From Crossaster papposus (lineage: Eukaryota; Echinodermata; Asteroidea; Velatida; Solasteridae): a stretch of 64,000 nucleotides of DNA. Where the stretch lies: positions 310,001 through 374,000 of the forward strand of contig JBAIAA010000777.1 in NCBI GenBank assembly GCA_037893245.1, in the 5' to 3' direction. Position numbers and translations under genes: made by a program. Under the pieces are notes generated by a model. That model was given only the letters and a program-made list of their open reading frames with translations, had not been told where the DNA came from and made no database searches. Below, one piece after another: positions 30,405 through 42,309 of the stretch (position 1 is its first letter; the number at the start of each line of letters is the position of its first letter).

Positions 30405-32934
30405 AGTCAACATTGTTTCAAATCGATGTGACTTAATAGGTTTGGGAGCTGGAGTAATAGAACTATCCTACATCTGCTCAAAGGAAGAAGTCGAAACTGT
30501 GTTTTCGGGTTAATGAACCGCCAACGCATTAATTGTCCGAAAACTCGACTCATTTTATGTCGTTAGAGGGCGCGCCACACAAATAGCAGTCACTAGCAAA
30601 ACGCGGGCTCAAACTGGAAACAACACAAAATCAGATAGACGGCGCTGCCTCGCAACACTAGGGAGTAGGGTTGCAATGTATATGTTTTTCGACAGGAAAT
30701 TTAAGAAATTTAAATAAAATTGTCTTGTTTACATTGGGTAAGAATTTTTCACAAAAATTCATCGGTCAACCCACCAAAAATTGAAAAGAATATGATATGC
30801 TGGTCGTCATGTTTCTGTAGTCCCTGAACACGTGAGAGTTCCAAGTATTTTAATATTAGATCGTAAAAGTATGGGCGTTTTAGCACTTAGGTCTTAGGCA
30901 ATTTATTTGCACCGTTTCACACAAAGGGCTGTGTGTTAAGCCCCGGTCACAACGGATCGTACCAAATCTTTTCGTGGTAAGGCCTGATGGTCACAACGAA
31001 CCCACGACGCATTTGTTCCACGAACACGACATAACATTTGGGCAAATCGTGGGTCATCGGGGGTCGTCGCAAGACAGTCCTACGAAAAAAAAATTAAAAA
31101 AAAAAACACTAAAAACAAAAACAGTCTTAACAAAAGAAAAAAAAAGAAGAAAAAAAAAAAGAAGGTCCCGAAATAAGCCCAACCCCCCGATTTCCTGACA
31201 AACTTAAGTACAATCAAAAACCTGTTGTAGACCAGTTAACAAATTCAATCCATGAATCAGAGCTCATTCACTCTGACCTTTTCTTCACATGGAAACTAAA
31301 TTAAAGTCAATGTTCAAATATGCCAAAGTGGAAAAATACACACTTAATTGTACTAGCACACCTTAGATATTGTTGCATTTAAGGAATATCAATTTTGATA
31401 ACATTTTTCCTCCAAGTCGAGCATGGTAGGGGCGCATGATGATGCCGCCATGACCGAAGACGCGCTCTACTGATGAACTCCAAGCCGGTACCCACCGGGC
31501 CATTGGTATCACATTGGCACAAGGTACATGCCAAAATCATCTGTTAATATATCCATGCACGCAAGCCCAACCCAGGTGTAAAGAATTTTCTGAAATTTAT
31601 CCACTGTGAGTTAGAGTGAAGAAATACAACCATATTGAGAAGAAAGTATAGTCTTTATTTCATACTTTTACATGTCAACAAAACTCAATAGAAAGTAGAG
31701 AAAAAAATAAATAATATTAAAAAAAAAACCTCTCTCCCTACCCGAACTTTTAAAAATAAAGGACACTCAACAACATATTTTTTTTTAATCTGGCCTTACG
31801 TGTTGCTGTTCGGGGTATGTTCGTGAAAATTCCTCTCATTTTAAAAACCGATTATGATGCCAGCCTAAACTTTGGACAATTTGGAGGATAGAATCCACTG
31901 AAGATGCTACGTCAAACTCATAGGCCTTCAATTTCTATGTGTATAGTTTTCCCGCCAAACAATCGAGGAACTCCAGCACCACATTCCAATGTATTGTAAC
32001 GTCGAGCGACTCATCAGAGCCAATTACACACCCCGCTTGCGACTTTACCTGTAATTTCCAAATCCATTTCGATGCCACCCTGTGATTTTCACAAATACTA
32101 GACGAGGAATAGATTATGACGATTTTTAAATATCTTGAACTTTCTATGCATAGTTTTCCCGATATTTATCGTCAAATCACGGCATCAAATTTAGTTCCGT
32201 GTAACAATTACCTTATACAAACGGACGCAGCCTACTATTATACAAATAGCACACAAAATTATAGCAGTCACCGGCAAAACGCGGGCTGAAAGGAGACAAA
32301 ACAAAATCAGGTATAGACGGCGCTGCCTCGCGACACTCGGGAGTAGGGTGGCAATGTATATGTTTTTTCATTTAAATTTTAAACATTGTGAGGAGTTAGC
32401 CTTGTGTTTTAAATAAAATTGTCTTGTTTAGGTAAGAATCGTTCACCATGGTCACCACTTTCGCCAGCCGCGCGTCCTGTAATTACTGCAGACTAAAATT
32501 AGACCAGTTTGTCTGACCAATAAAAGTGTGACGGTATAGTTACAATATTAACGCCGATTGTAGGCGCGGCTTAGCTTATTATTTCACTGTTGTAAGATTT
32601 CAATAACATTTTGAAGTAACCCTTTCATTACTCCCCCCCCCCCCGCCCCCCTCTCTCTTTTAAAGTGAATCAAGAATAGAACGTACGTCTGCATTGGTGG
32701 TAAGGGGAAAATGAAGAAAAAAAGTAATGTGGTCTTGACTAAGCAATTCAGGGGTACGGACCGACGACTCAACACATTGACCGACTCCCATAAAGGACTC
32801 TTCAACCTGGCGAATTAAGCCGCTGAGCTAACTTCGGTTGATATTTGAAGACTATAAATTAATTCTTTTAAAGATAAGGTTGCGAAATTGCGCGCGTTAG
32901 AACTGAAGAAAAAAAACACGACATCGGACAGGAC

Positions 32935-33001
32935 GAGGACTCGAACCCAGGAGATGAAACTCCGCAGACGAGGAGCCTAACCACTCGGCCATTCGACTAC
33001 C
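32935..33001 (-). mobile_element. tRNA-like sequence in unit copy 2 (first)
   Basis: Same sequence as 29811-29877 in the second tandem unit. Confidence 0.55.
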
Positions 33002-33459
33002 ACTCAACTACCACTCAACTTAGTTTCAAATTGATGTGACTTAATAGGTTTGGAAGCTGGAGTAATGAAGACAAAAAGTTATGTGGTGTTGACCAAGCAT
33101 TCAGGGATTCGGACCCATGACTTTACTCATTGAACGTCTCCCATATAGCACTCTTTTGGGTTCTAGGCCTCCCGATCCACCGCACTTCCTTCCCTGTCCA
33201 TGTTCATTTAACCCGTAGGCCACGCAACCATGTGAGGGAGGACTAACGGAGCGAGGCCCTAGCTCTTGCTGCCTATGCAAGCAAACGAACTCCGTCCCTA
33301 TACGTAGGTTCGAACCTGAACTCCGCGGACAGTACCAGCCTGACGAATTAAGCCGCTGAGCTAACTCCGGTTGGTATTTGAAGACGATGAATTAATCCTT
33401 TTAAAGATAAGATTGCGAAATTGCGCGCGTTAAAACTGAGGAAAAAATGACGTCGGCCA

Positions 33460-33528
33460 GCGGGGACTCGAACCCATGAGATGGAACCCCGCGGACGAGG
33501 AGCCTAACCACTCGGCCATTCGACTACC
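33460..33528 (-). mobile_element. tRNA-like sequence in unit copy 2 (second)
   Basis: Counterpart of 30337-30404, with the A-box ATGGCCGAGTGGTTAGGC intact. Confidence 0.55.
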
Positions 33529-33634
33529 AGTCAACATTGTTTCAAATCGATGTGACTTAATAGGTTTGGGAGCTGGAGTAATAGAACTATCCTACACCTG
33601 CTCAAAGGAAGAAGTAGAAACTGTGTTTTCGGGG

Positions 33635-35882
33635 TTAATGAACCGCCCACGCATTAATTGTCCGAAAACTCGACTTATTTTATGTTGTTAGAGGGCGCGC
33701 CACACAAATAGCAGTCACTAGCAAAACGCGGGCTCAAACTCACTGATCTCTACAAACTGGATAGGCCGAGCGGCTCTGCACGTGAAGCCATTGGCGGCCA
33801 TATTGGGATATTCAAAACATTGCAGGCGTACACACGTTTGTATAGCGCACGACCGAGAAAACTCATTTAATATCACAGGAAACGAAGTTAACGTCGCAAA
33901 AACGATCCAGTTTGATTAGGAAAATTAAGTTAAACATAACAACACCCAATAATGAGATGTATACGCCAAGTTTGAATATTAAAAAGCCCTATTTTCGGGA
34001 AACTGATACGAGACCAACATTTTGTTTTAACATTTCCAACATCATAACCTTATGCACAAACTATAGGAAAATGAAAAACGAGGTTTTTTTAATCAAGGAA
34101 ATTCTTAAATTTTGGGGTTTAATTTTATATCCAGACACTAAAAAGTGCCAGTTTTATAATAAAATAAATTAGAAAATTTCAGTGCGCGCACGTGCGATCA
34201 CTGCATTGTATTGAATATCCCAACATGGCCGCTGGTGACTTCACGGCTCGCTATCCCATCAATGGACAATCGACCTATCCAGTTTGTAGAGATCAGTGGC
34301 TCAAACTGGAAACAACACAAAATCAGATAGACGGCGCTGCCTCGCAACACTCGGGAGTAGGGTTGCAATGTATATGTTTTTCGACAGGAAATTTAAGAAA
34401 TTTAAATAAAATTGTCTTGTTTACATTGGGTAAGAATTTTTCACAAAAATTCATCGGTCAACCCACCAAAAATTGAAAAGAATATGATATGCTGGTCGTC
34501 ATGTTTCTGTAGTCCCTGAACACGTGAGAGTTCTAAGTATTTTAATATAAGATCGTAAAAGTATGGGCGTTTTAGCACTTAGGTCTTTGGGAATTTATTT
34601 GCACCGTTTCACACAAAGGGCTCCGTGTTAAGCCCCAGTCACAACGGATCGTACGAAATATTTTCGCGGTAAGGCCTGATGGTCACAACGAACCCACGAC
34701 GCATTTGTTCCACGAACACGACATAACATTTGGGCAAATCGTGGGTCATCGGTGTCGTCGCAAGACAGTCCTACGAAAAAAAAAAATTATTAAAAAAACA
34801 AAAAACAAAAACAGTCTTAACAAAAGAAAGAAAAAAAAGAAAAAAAAGAAGGTCCCGAAATAAGCCCAACCCCCCGATTTCGTGACAAACTTAAGTACAA
34901 TCAAAAACCTGTTGTAGACCAGTTAACAAATTCAACCCATGAATCAGAGCTCATTCACTCTGAACTTTTCTTCACATGAAAACTAAATTAAAGTCAAGGG
35001 CCAAATATGCCAAAGTGGAAAAATACACACTTAATTGTACTAGCACACCTTAGATATTGTTGCATTTAAGGAATATCGAGTTTGATAATATTTTGTCTCC
35101 AAGTCGAGCATGGTGGGGGCGCATGATGATGCCGCCATGACTGAAGACGCGCTCTACTGATGAACTCGAAGCCGGTACCCCCAGTAGGCTATTGGTATCA
35201 CATTGGCACAAGGTACATGCCAAAATCATCTGTTAATATATCCATGCACGCAAGCCTAAGCCATGTGTAAACAATTTTCTTAAATGTATCCCGTGTAAGT
35301 TAGAGTGAAGAAATACAACAATTTTGAGAAGAAAGTAGTCTTTATTTCATACTTTTACATGTCAACAAAACTCAACAGAAAGTAGAGAAAACAATAAATA
35401 AAAAATAAATAAAAACAACCTCTCTCCCTCGGCTACACGAACTTTTAAAAATAAAGGACGCTCAAAAACATATTTTTTTTTAATATGGCCTTACGTGTTG
35501 CTGGTCGGGGTATGTTCGTGAAAATGTCTCTCATTTTTAAACCGATTATGATGACAGCCTAAACTTTCGACAATTTGGAGGATAGAGTCCACTGAAGATG
35601 CTACGTCAAACACATACAGTTTCTATGTGTATAGTTTTCCCGCCAAAAGTGGGAGCGCCAGCACCACATTCAAAGGTATTGTCACGTCGAGCGACACATC
35701 AGAGCCAACCACACACACCTCTTGCGACTTGACCTGTAATTTCCAAATCCATTTCGATGCCACCCTGTGATTTTCACAAATACTAGACGAGGAATAGATT
35801 ATGACGATTTTTAAATATCTTGAACTTTCTATGCATAGTTTTCCCGAAATTTATCGTCAAACTCACGGCATTAACTTTAGTT
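33635..35882. repeat. 3.12-kb tandem unit, partial copy 3
   Basis: It begins as the other two, contains the insertion 33741-34298, is more diverged (several indels after 35140), and stops matching after AACTTTAGTT near 35882, at just over half of the unit. Confidence 0.88.
33741..34298. mobile_element. 558-bp TIR element with 9-bp target duplication (Mutator-like MITE)
   Basis: CACTGATCTCTACAAACTGG, extending to 25 perfect bases (ATAGG), is repeated inverted at the right end, and weaker pairing continues inward through GGCCATATTGGGATATTCAA. The 9-mer GCTCAAACT flanks both ends and occurs once in the empty site of unit copy 2. A 9-bp duplication with long TIRs is the usual signature of Mutator-like elements. 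No transposase inside. Confidence 0.88.
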
Positions 35883-36039
35883 TAGGAAGATATAAAATTG
35901 TTAAATTATTTATTTTTGTGTTTCTTTTCTTGTACTTTTTAATGTGCTGTATTTTAATGTGCTTTTACTGTACTAGTCAAAAGTACCCGTGGGTGTAATG
36001 ACCGGAAGAAAGGAAGTTGGGGATGGGGTGACGTTGTTG

Positions 36040-36059
36040 GGGGGGGGGGGGGGGGGGGG
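36040..36059. repeat. G homopolymer tract
   Basis: About 19 G residues, after a short interruptible G/T stretch. Confidence 0.9.
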
Positions 36060-36128
36060 TGTGTTTGATGAGCATAAGTGTGTTGGCAGTCTTACATAGT
36101 GGAGAATAAGTGGCCTGAATGAAGTTGT

Positions 36129-36250
36129 TTAGGTGAAAATTTCCTTGTAGACTACGTTGTCTGTGTAGTTGCCTTGCTTCGGTGGGAAATGTCCATTGTG
36201 GGTGACGATCTTGATGTTCTGTTTGTTGTGGACTCTGCTGATGGCGACGG
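36129..36250 (-). CDS. Possible 3'-terminal coding exon, function unknown
   Basis: The minus strand reads SRVHNKQNIKIVTHNGHFPP, then KQGNYTDNVVYKEIFT and a stop. Codons end mostly in C or G (AAC, ATC, AAG, GTC, ACC, TAC), unlike the AT-rich surroundings, which suggests coding constraint. AG dinucleotides at the upstream side (CATCAGCAG) could be an acceptor. The 138-bp satellite begins immediately upstream. I do not recognise the family and no partner exon is identified. Confidence 0.3.
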
Positions 36251-36252
36251 AC

Positions 36253-37458
36253 CTTTCCAAAAATGAACCCCTCAAGGGCAATTCTGGGGTCAACTTACAT
36301 CCACCCACCAAGTTTGGGCGAGATCGGACCAAGGACTTGGGAGGAGTAGCGAAAAACGAACATTTGACCTTTGACCCCAGTGACCTTGACCTTTCCAAAA
36401 ATGAACCCCTCAAGGGCAATTCTGGGGTCAACTTACATGCACCCACCAAGTTTGGGCGAGATCGGACCAAGGACTTGGGAGGAGTAGCGAAAAACGAACA
36501 TTTGACCTTTGACCCCAGTGACCTTGACCTTTCCAAAAATGAACCCCTCAAGGGCAATTCTGGGGTCAACTTACATCCACCCACCAAGTTTGGGCGAGAT
36601 CGGACCAAGGACTTGGGAGGAGTAGCGAAAAACGAACATTTGACCTTTGACCCCAGTGACCTTGACCTTTCCAAAAATGAACCCCTCAAGGGCAATTCTG
36701 GGGTCAACTTACATGCACCCACCAAGTTTGGGCGAGATCGGACCAAGGACTTGGGAGGAGTAGCGAAAAACGAACATTTGACCTTTGACCCCAGTGACCT
36801 TGACCTTTCCAAAAATGAACCCCTCAAGGGCAATTCTGGGGTCAACTTACATCCACCCACCAAGTTTGGGCGAGATCGGACCAAGGACTTGGGAGGAGTA
36901 GCGAAAAACGAACATTTGACCTTTGACCCCAGTGACCTTGACCTTTCCAAAAATGAACCCCTCAAGGGCAATTCTGGGGTCAACTTACATCCACCCACCA
37001 AGTTTGGGCGAGATCGGACCAAGGACTTGGGAGGAGAAGCGAAAAACGAACATTTGACCTTTGACCCCAGTGTCCTTGACCTTTCCAAAAATGAACCCCT
37101 CAAGGGCAATTCTGGGGTCAACTTACATCCACCCACCAAGTTTGGGCGAGATCGGACCAAGGACTTGGGAGGAGTAGCGAAAAACGAACATTTGACCTTT
37201 GACCCCAGTGACCTTGACCTTTCCAAAAATGAACCCCTCAAGGGCAATTCTGGGGTCAACTTACATCCACCCACCAAGTTTGGGCGAGATCGGACCAAGG
37301 ACTTGGGAGGAGTAGCGAAAAACGAACATTTGACCTTTGACCCCAGTGACCTTGACCTTTCCAAAAATGAACCCCTCAAGGGCAATTCTGGGGTCAACTT
37401 ACATCCACCCACCAAGTTTGGGCGAGATCGGACCAAGGACTTGGGAGGAGTAGCGAAA
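36253..37458. repeat. 138-bp satellite, about 8.7 units, open on both strands
   Basis: The unit begins CTTTCCAAAAATGAACCCCT and contains AAGTTTGGGCGAGATCGGAC and TTTGACCTTTGACCCCAGTG. Its length is 46 codons, so an absence of stops in one unit gives open frames of over 400 codons on both strands; this is a periodicity effect and not evidence of two proteins. Units differ by single bases (CATCCACCC or CATGCACCC). It ends in an ACAGACAAACAGACAGAC-like tail. Confidence 0.93.
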
Positions 37459-37589
37459 CAAACACACAGACAAACAGACAGACAAACGTTGCTCGAATTA
37501 TAGTATGATGATGATGATGCTTGGCTGAATCCGCGGCCAGAAATCCGGCCGAATACGCAGCTACCTTGAGCAAGGTAAAAGCGCGCAAA

Positions 37590-37811
37590 AGTTGAACCAC
37601 AACGTTAATTGAAAGTTGAGTACGACGTTTTGAAAGTTGAACCACGACGTTTTGAAAGTTGAACCACGACGTTTTAAAAGTTGAACCATGACGTTTTGAA
37701 AGTTGAACCACGACGTTGCCTGTCCGTTTTAGAACACCATAACATTCAAAACTTTTAAAACGTCGTACTTCACCTTTCAAAACGTCCTGGTTCAACTTTC
37801 AAAACGTCGTA
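37590..37811. repeat. Inverted array of GTTGAACCACGACGTTTTGA units
   Basis: About five forward copies of the ~23-bp unit (37590-37717) are followed by three reverse-complement copies (37745-37811), with a spacer of ~30 bases. The array can fold as a long hairpin. Confidence 0.8.
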
Positions 37812-37839
37812 TGTGCTGACATCGCGGCAGAAATGTGCA

Positions 37840-38640
37840 TAAATTTCTACGTATAAATCTGCTGTACGTGAGTGCGACATAGCTGCGCAGAATTAAATGT
37901 GCAATGGAAATGTACATGTAGTGCCCATCCGTGCGACATCGCACAAATTTGCGTACTAAAAAATCTGCGCAGAACTTGAAATCTAAAATTAAAAAAATGC
38001 GACTTTTCAAAAATCTGCCTAGAAAATAGTCACCATCACATAAATCTGTGCAGAAATCTACAATAAAATCTTCCACATCTCAGAACTATGCTTAGATATA
38101 TGCGATAACATGTTTGTCATCGTTCAAATTCGCGCAGAAGGCGCGATATCGCAGAATCTGCGATGTGTGATGTCCTTTCAGGGCCACCCTAGTGCCGGAT
38201 TGGAAAAGCATCCGATTTGCAAATATGTTTGGTTTGCAAAAAGAATCCGAGTTTACAAAAAGCATTCAAACTAGAAAAGCATGGGAATTAAAATAGCATC
38301 CAAGTTTATAAAAAGCATCCGAGCTAGAAAAGCATTCGAATTAAAAGAGCATCCGAACTGCATCCAGCAAAATGAGTGTGCTAGATATCCTGTAATTGTT
38401 TGAGAAAAAAAACCCAAGTCCACCAAGAACTGCCCGTCGCAGCGACGCCAGTTGAAAATGAAGGCCGCTTTATGTTCTTGCTCACAAATAATGAGCACGT
38501 GCCATGTAATGTAGTTCTTTCACTAAATTTGATCTATTATCAATTATCTTTAATGAAGTAAAGAGACGTTTCCTGCTTGTTGCAAATCAGGAGGGTCTGT
38601 GAGTGTCAGAATTCAATCAATCTTTATTCCAAGCGTAATC
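37840..38640. other. Degenerate short-repeat DNA, no gene
   Basis: Imperfect repeats of AATCTGCGCAGAA-type words (37840-38160) and of AAAAGCATCCGA-type words (38205-38365). Around 38380-38465 there is a fragment similar to the TTTAAAGGTAGG MITE (GCTAGATATCCTGTAATTGT). Confidence 0.5.
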
Positions 38641-38727
38641 TGCATCTTGGCTATACTAAAACTGTAACCTGCATCTTGGCTATACTAAAACCACCATCAA
38701 TGTAAACAACACCCAGGTATCAAGCAC

Positions 38728-38749
38728 CCCCCCCCCCCCCCCCCCCCCC
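38728..38749. repeat. C homopolymer tract
   Basis: Over 20 C residues. Just upstream, a ~27-bp unit with CTGCATCTTGGCTATACT is duplicated. Confidence 0.9.
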
Positions 38750-39369
38750 AACCCCGTCATTCCCCCAGGACAAACAGGGAAATAGATCCAAAAAAATATT
38801 AAAACAGTTTTCGGATGCTTTATTGGAACAAGAGACACCAAATGAGTATTTTAAACTAAATACGGTACGTCCCTATTTTTTATATTTATAACGTACAGCC
38901 CATTGTAATTTAGTCAATCTTGACACCAACTTTATTTGAACCATCATGCTCTATGCTTCAAACGTGTGTTTCAATCCCCCAAAAGCTGCTATGTGGATCC
39001 ACAGAAAGGAATAGAAAAATTTAGCCGTGTCCAAACTGGAATCTTTTTGGGGGGGAGGGGGGGGGGGATTTATTGAGACGATGGTAAAATAAAAAACGGT
39101 CAAATGTGACCACTGTCCGCACTTGGACTCACGACACGGAAATGTTTTACTGAGAACGTGGGAGAAGTAACCGAGCTGTCATAATACCTCAAGAGATGGC
39201 GAAGGAGTTAACAGACAACAGTTTTCTTGTCAAGATTTTCGGATTAAACGTTTCATCCTTTTCGTTAGATACGGTGGATTGTTTTGGCAGTCACAAGATT
39301 TTTGTAAAGAAAAATAATGAGTTCGACAATAAAATTGGTGCAGCAGCCAACCAAGCCGCTTTAACTTGT

Positions 39370-39499
39370 GCCAACTCAAACAAAGACGAACGTTCGCGCA
39401 AACAGTTCGCGTAAGTGGAACGCACCCTCGATGTGTACCTGTAGTGCGTTCACTTACGTGAACTGTTTGCGCAAACGTTCGCCTACGTTTTCAGTTGGC
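39370..39499. repeat. Inverted repeat with ~54-base arms
   Basis: The left arm (GCCAACTCAAACAAAGACGA onward, to TGGAACGCA) and the right arm (TGCGTTCACTTACGTGAACT onward, to CAGTTGGC) are complementary with about ten mismatches, around a ~20-base loop. Related CGTTCGCG/TGGAACGCA words recur near 39815-39880. Confidence 0.75.
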
Positions 39500-40072
39500 G
39501 CAAGTCGAAGTAGAACAATATTTTTTAATACGTTTTCAAAATGGCGGCGCCCAGTGACAGTGACATCGTTTGGTCGACTGTTTTTTGTGCAACTCATTAT
39601 TTTTCTTTAAAAGATCCATGTGACTGCTCAAAACAATCCACCGTTTATAACAAAAACTATGAAACGCAAATCAAAACTGTGTAAAGAAAACTGTCGTCTG
39701 CTAACCTTACCGCCATCTTTAAAATACGTCACTGGCCAACAGCGAACAACTCTGAATATCGTTAGCCGTTTTCGCTAATGTTTGCCAACATACATGTAAT
39801 TGGCACACATTGCGTTCCACTCACGCGAACAACGATAACGTTTGCCAACGTTGGCAACGTTCGAGTGAGTGGAACGCATCCCTGGTATGCTTTTCTGAGC
39901 CACTTTTACTGACTCGGCACTGTCCGCACTGGACTTATCCTCTCGGGAAAAGTTACCTGGTCAGTTTATTTCTGGGAAGTAGTTGGCCAAAAATGCAGAC
40001 AATAAATCCTGCTCTATTTTCATCCAAAATAAAAACAGTTGCCACATTTAGTGTATCTGAATAGTGATTAAT

Positions 40073-42235
40073 ATCTTACAATTCAGTCTTCTGACTTGCA
40101 TCAACTATTATGTCATAATCAGTGGCAACAGCAGCAAGAGTTGTGGTGAATGTCTTACAATTCAGTCTCAGTTGCATCAACTATTATGTCATAATCAGTG
40201 GTAACAGCAGCAAGAGTTGTGGTGAATGTTTTACAATTCAGTCTACTCTGTTGATTCAACTATTATGTCATAATCAGTGGCAACAGCAGCAAGAGTTGCG
40301 GTGAAAGTTTTACAATTCAGTCTCCTCCGTTGCATCAACTATTATGTCATAATCAGTGGCAACAGCAGCAAGAGTTGTGGTGAATGTTTTACAATTCAGC
40401 CTCCTCTGTTGCATCAACTATTATGTCATAATCAGTGGTAACAGCAGCAAGAGTTGTGGTGAATGTCTTACAATTCAGTCTCCTCTGTTGCATCAACTAT
40501 TATGTCATAATCAGTGGCAACAGCAGCAAGAGTTGTGGTGAATGTCTTACAATTCAGTCTCCTCCCACGCATCAACTATTATGTCATAATCAGTGGTAAC
40601 AGCAGCAAGAGTTGTGGTGAATGTCTTACAATTCAGTCTCCTCCGTTGCATCAACTATTATGTCATAATCAGTGGTAACAGCAGCAAGAGTTGTGGTGAA
40701 TGTCTTACAATTCAGTCTCCTCCGTTGCATCAACTATTATGTCATAATCAGTGGTAACAGCAGCAAGAGTTGTGGTGAATGTCTTACAATTCAGTCTCCT
40801 CTGTTGCATCAACTATTATGTCATAATCAGTGGCAACAGCAGCAAGAGTTGTGGTGAATGTCTTACAATTCAGTCTCCTCCGTTGCATCAACTATTATGT
40901 CATAATCAGTGGTAACAGCAGCAAGAGTTGTGGTGAATGTCTTACAATTCAGTCTCCTCCGTTGCATCAACTATTATGTCATAATCAGTGGCAACAGCAG
41001 CAAGAGTTGTGGTGAATGTCTTACAATTCAGTCTCCTCTGTTGCATCAACTATTATGTCATAATCAGTGGCAACAGCAGCAAGAGTTGTGGTGAATGTCT
41101 TACAATTCAGTCTCCTCCGTTGCATCAACTATTATGTCATAATCAGTGGTAACAGCAGCAAGAGTTGTGGTGAATGTCTTACAATTCAGTCTCATCCCTT
41201 GCATCAACTATTATGTCATAATCAGTGGCAACAGCAGCAAGAGTTGTGGTGAATGTCTTACAATTCAGTCTCCTCCGTTGCATCAACTATTATGTCATAA
41301 TCAGTGGTAACAGTAGTACGAGTTGTGGTGAATGTCTTACAATTCAGTCTACTCTGTTGCATCAACTATTATGTCATAATCAGTGGTAACAGCAGCAAGA
41401 GTTGTGGTGAATGTCTTACAATTCAGTCTCCTCTGTTGCATCAACTATTATGTCATAATCAGTGGTAACAGCAGCAAGAGTTGTGGTGAATGTCTTACAA
41501 TTCAGTCTCATCCCTTGCATCAACTATTATGTCATAATCAGTGGCAACAGCAGCAAGAGTTGTGGTGAATGTCTTACAATTCAGTCTCCTCCGTTGCATC
41601 AACTATTATGTCATAATCAGTGGTAACAGTAGTACGAGTTGTGGTGAATGTCTTACAATTCAGTCTACTCTGTTGCATCAACTATTATGTCATAATCAGT
41701 GGTAACAGCAGCAAGAGTTGTGGTGAATGTCTTACAATTCAGTCTCCTCTGTTGCATCAACTATTATGTCATAATCAGTGGTAACAGCAGCAAGAGTTGT
41801 GGTGAATGTCTTACAATTCAGTCTCCTCCGTTGCATCAACTATTATGTCATAATCAGTGGTAACAGCAGCAAGAGTTGTGGTGAATGTTTTACAATTCAG
41901 TCTCCTCCGTTGCATCAACTATTATGTCATAATCAGTGGTAACAGCAGCAAGAGTTGTGGTGAATGTTTTACAATTCAGTCTCCTCCGTTGCATCAACTA
42001 TTATGTCATAATCAGTGGTAACAGCAGCAAGAGTTGTGGTGAATGTCTTACAATTCAGTCTCCTCTGTTGCATCAACTATTATGTCATAATCAGTGGTAA
42101 CAGCAGCAAGAGTTGTGGTGAATGTCTTACAATTCAGTCTCCTCTGTTGCATCAACTATTATGTCATAATCAGTGGTAACAGTAGTACGAGTTGTGGTGA
42201 ATGTTTTACAATTCAGTCTCCTCTGTTGCATCAAT
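40073..42235. repeat. 79-bp satellite, about 27 units
   Basis: The unit contains TCTTACAATTCAGTCTCCTC, GTTGCATCAACTATTATGTC and AGTGGTAACAGCAGCAAGAG. Units differ at a few fixed positions (CCTCCGTTG, CCTCTGTTG, CATCCCTTG; GGTAACAG or GGCAACAG), and combinations of variants recur in blocks, consistent with higher-order duplication. 79 is not a multiple of three, so frames are broken. Confidence 0.95.
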
Positions 42236-42309
42236 GACAGGAGAGTGCCTTTCATGAGTTTGTCCACTGTGAATTTCCTGCAATTCCATCGGCTGCTCCG
42301 TTTCATGAA

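Larger units (their letters stand above)
27393..30509. repeat. 3.12-kb tandem unit, copy 1
   Basis: It starts at TTAATGAACCGCCCACGC and ends where the same sequence starts again. It includes AGAGGGCGCGCC, a poly-A-rich patch near 27970-28040, internal duplications (27465-27570 against 29135-29240; 29700-29950 against 30230-30470) and tRNA-like segments. No protein is recognised. Confidence 0.9.
30510..33634. repeat. 3.12-kb tandem unit, copy 2
   Basis: Nearly identical to copy 1 over its whole length; small differences are mostly in homopolymers and scattered bases. It preserves the empty site (GGGCTCAAACTGG near 30606) of the TIR element found in copy 3. Confidence 0.92.

Noticed and set aside
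29811..33528. Functional Ser/Leu-type tRNA genes
   Set aside because: A- and B-boxes are good, but T-stems and acceptor stems do not pair; they look like SINE heads or tRNA relics.
36129..37503. Two long open frames (about 440 codons) on opposite strands as genes
   Set aside because: They follow from a stop-free 138-bp unit divisible by three; no domain, no unique body and a simple satellite structure.
40073..42235. Regular 79-bp repeats resembling a CRISPR array
   Set aside because: The whole unit is repeated with no unique spacers, and the host is an animal; it is a satellite.
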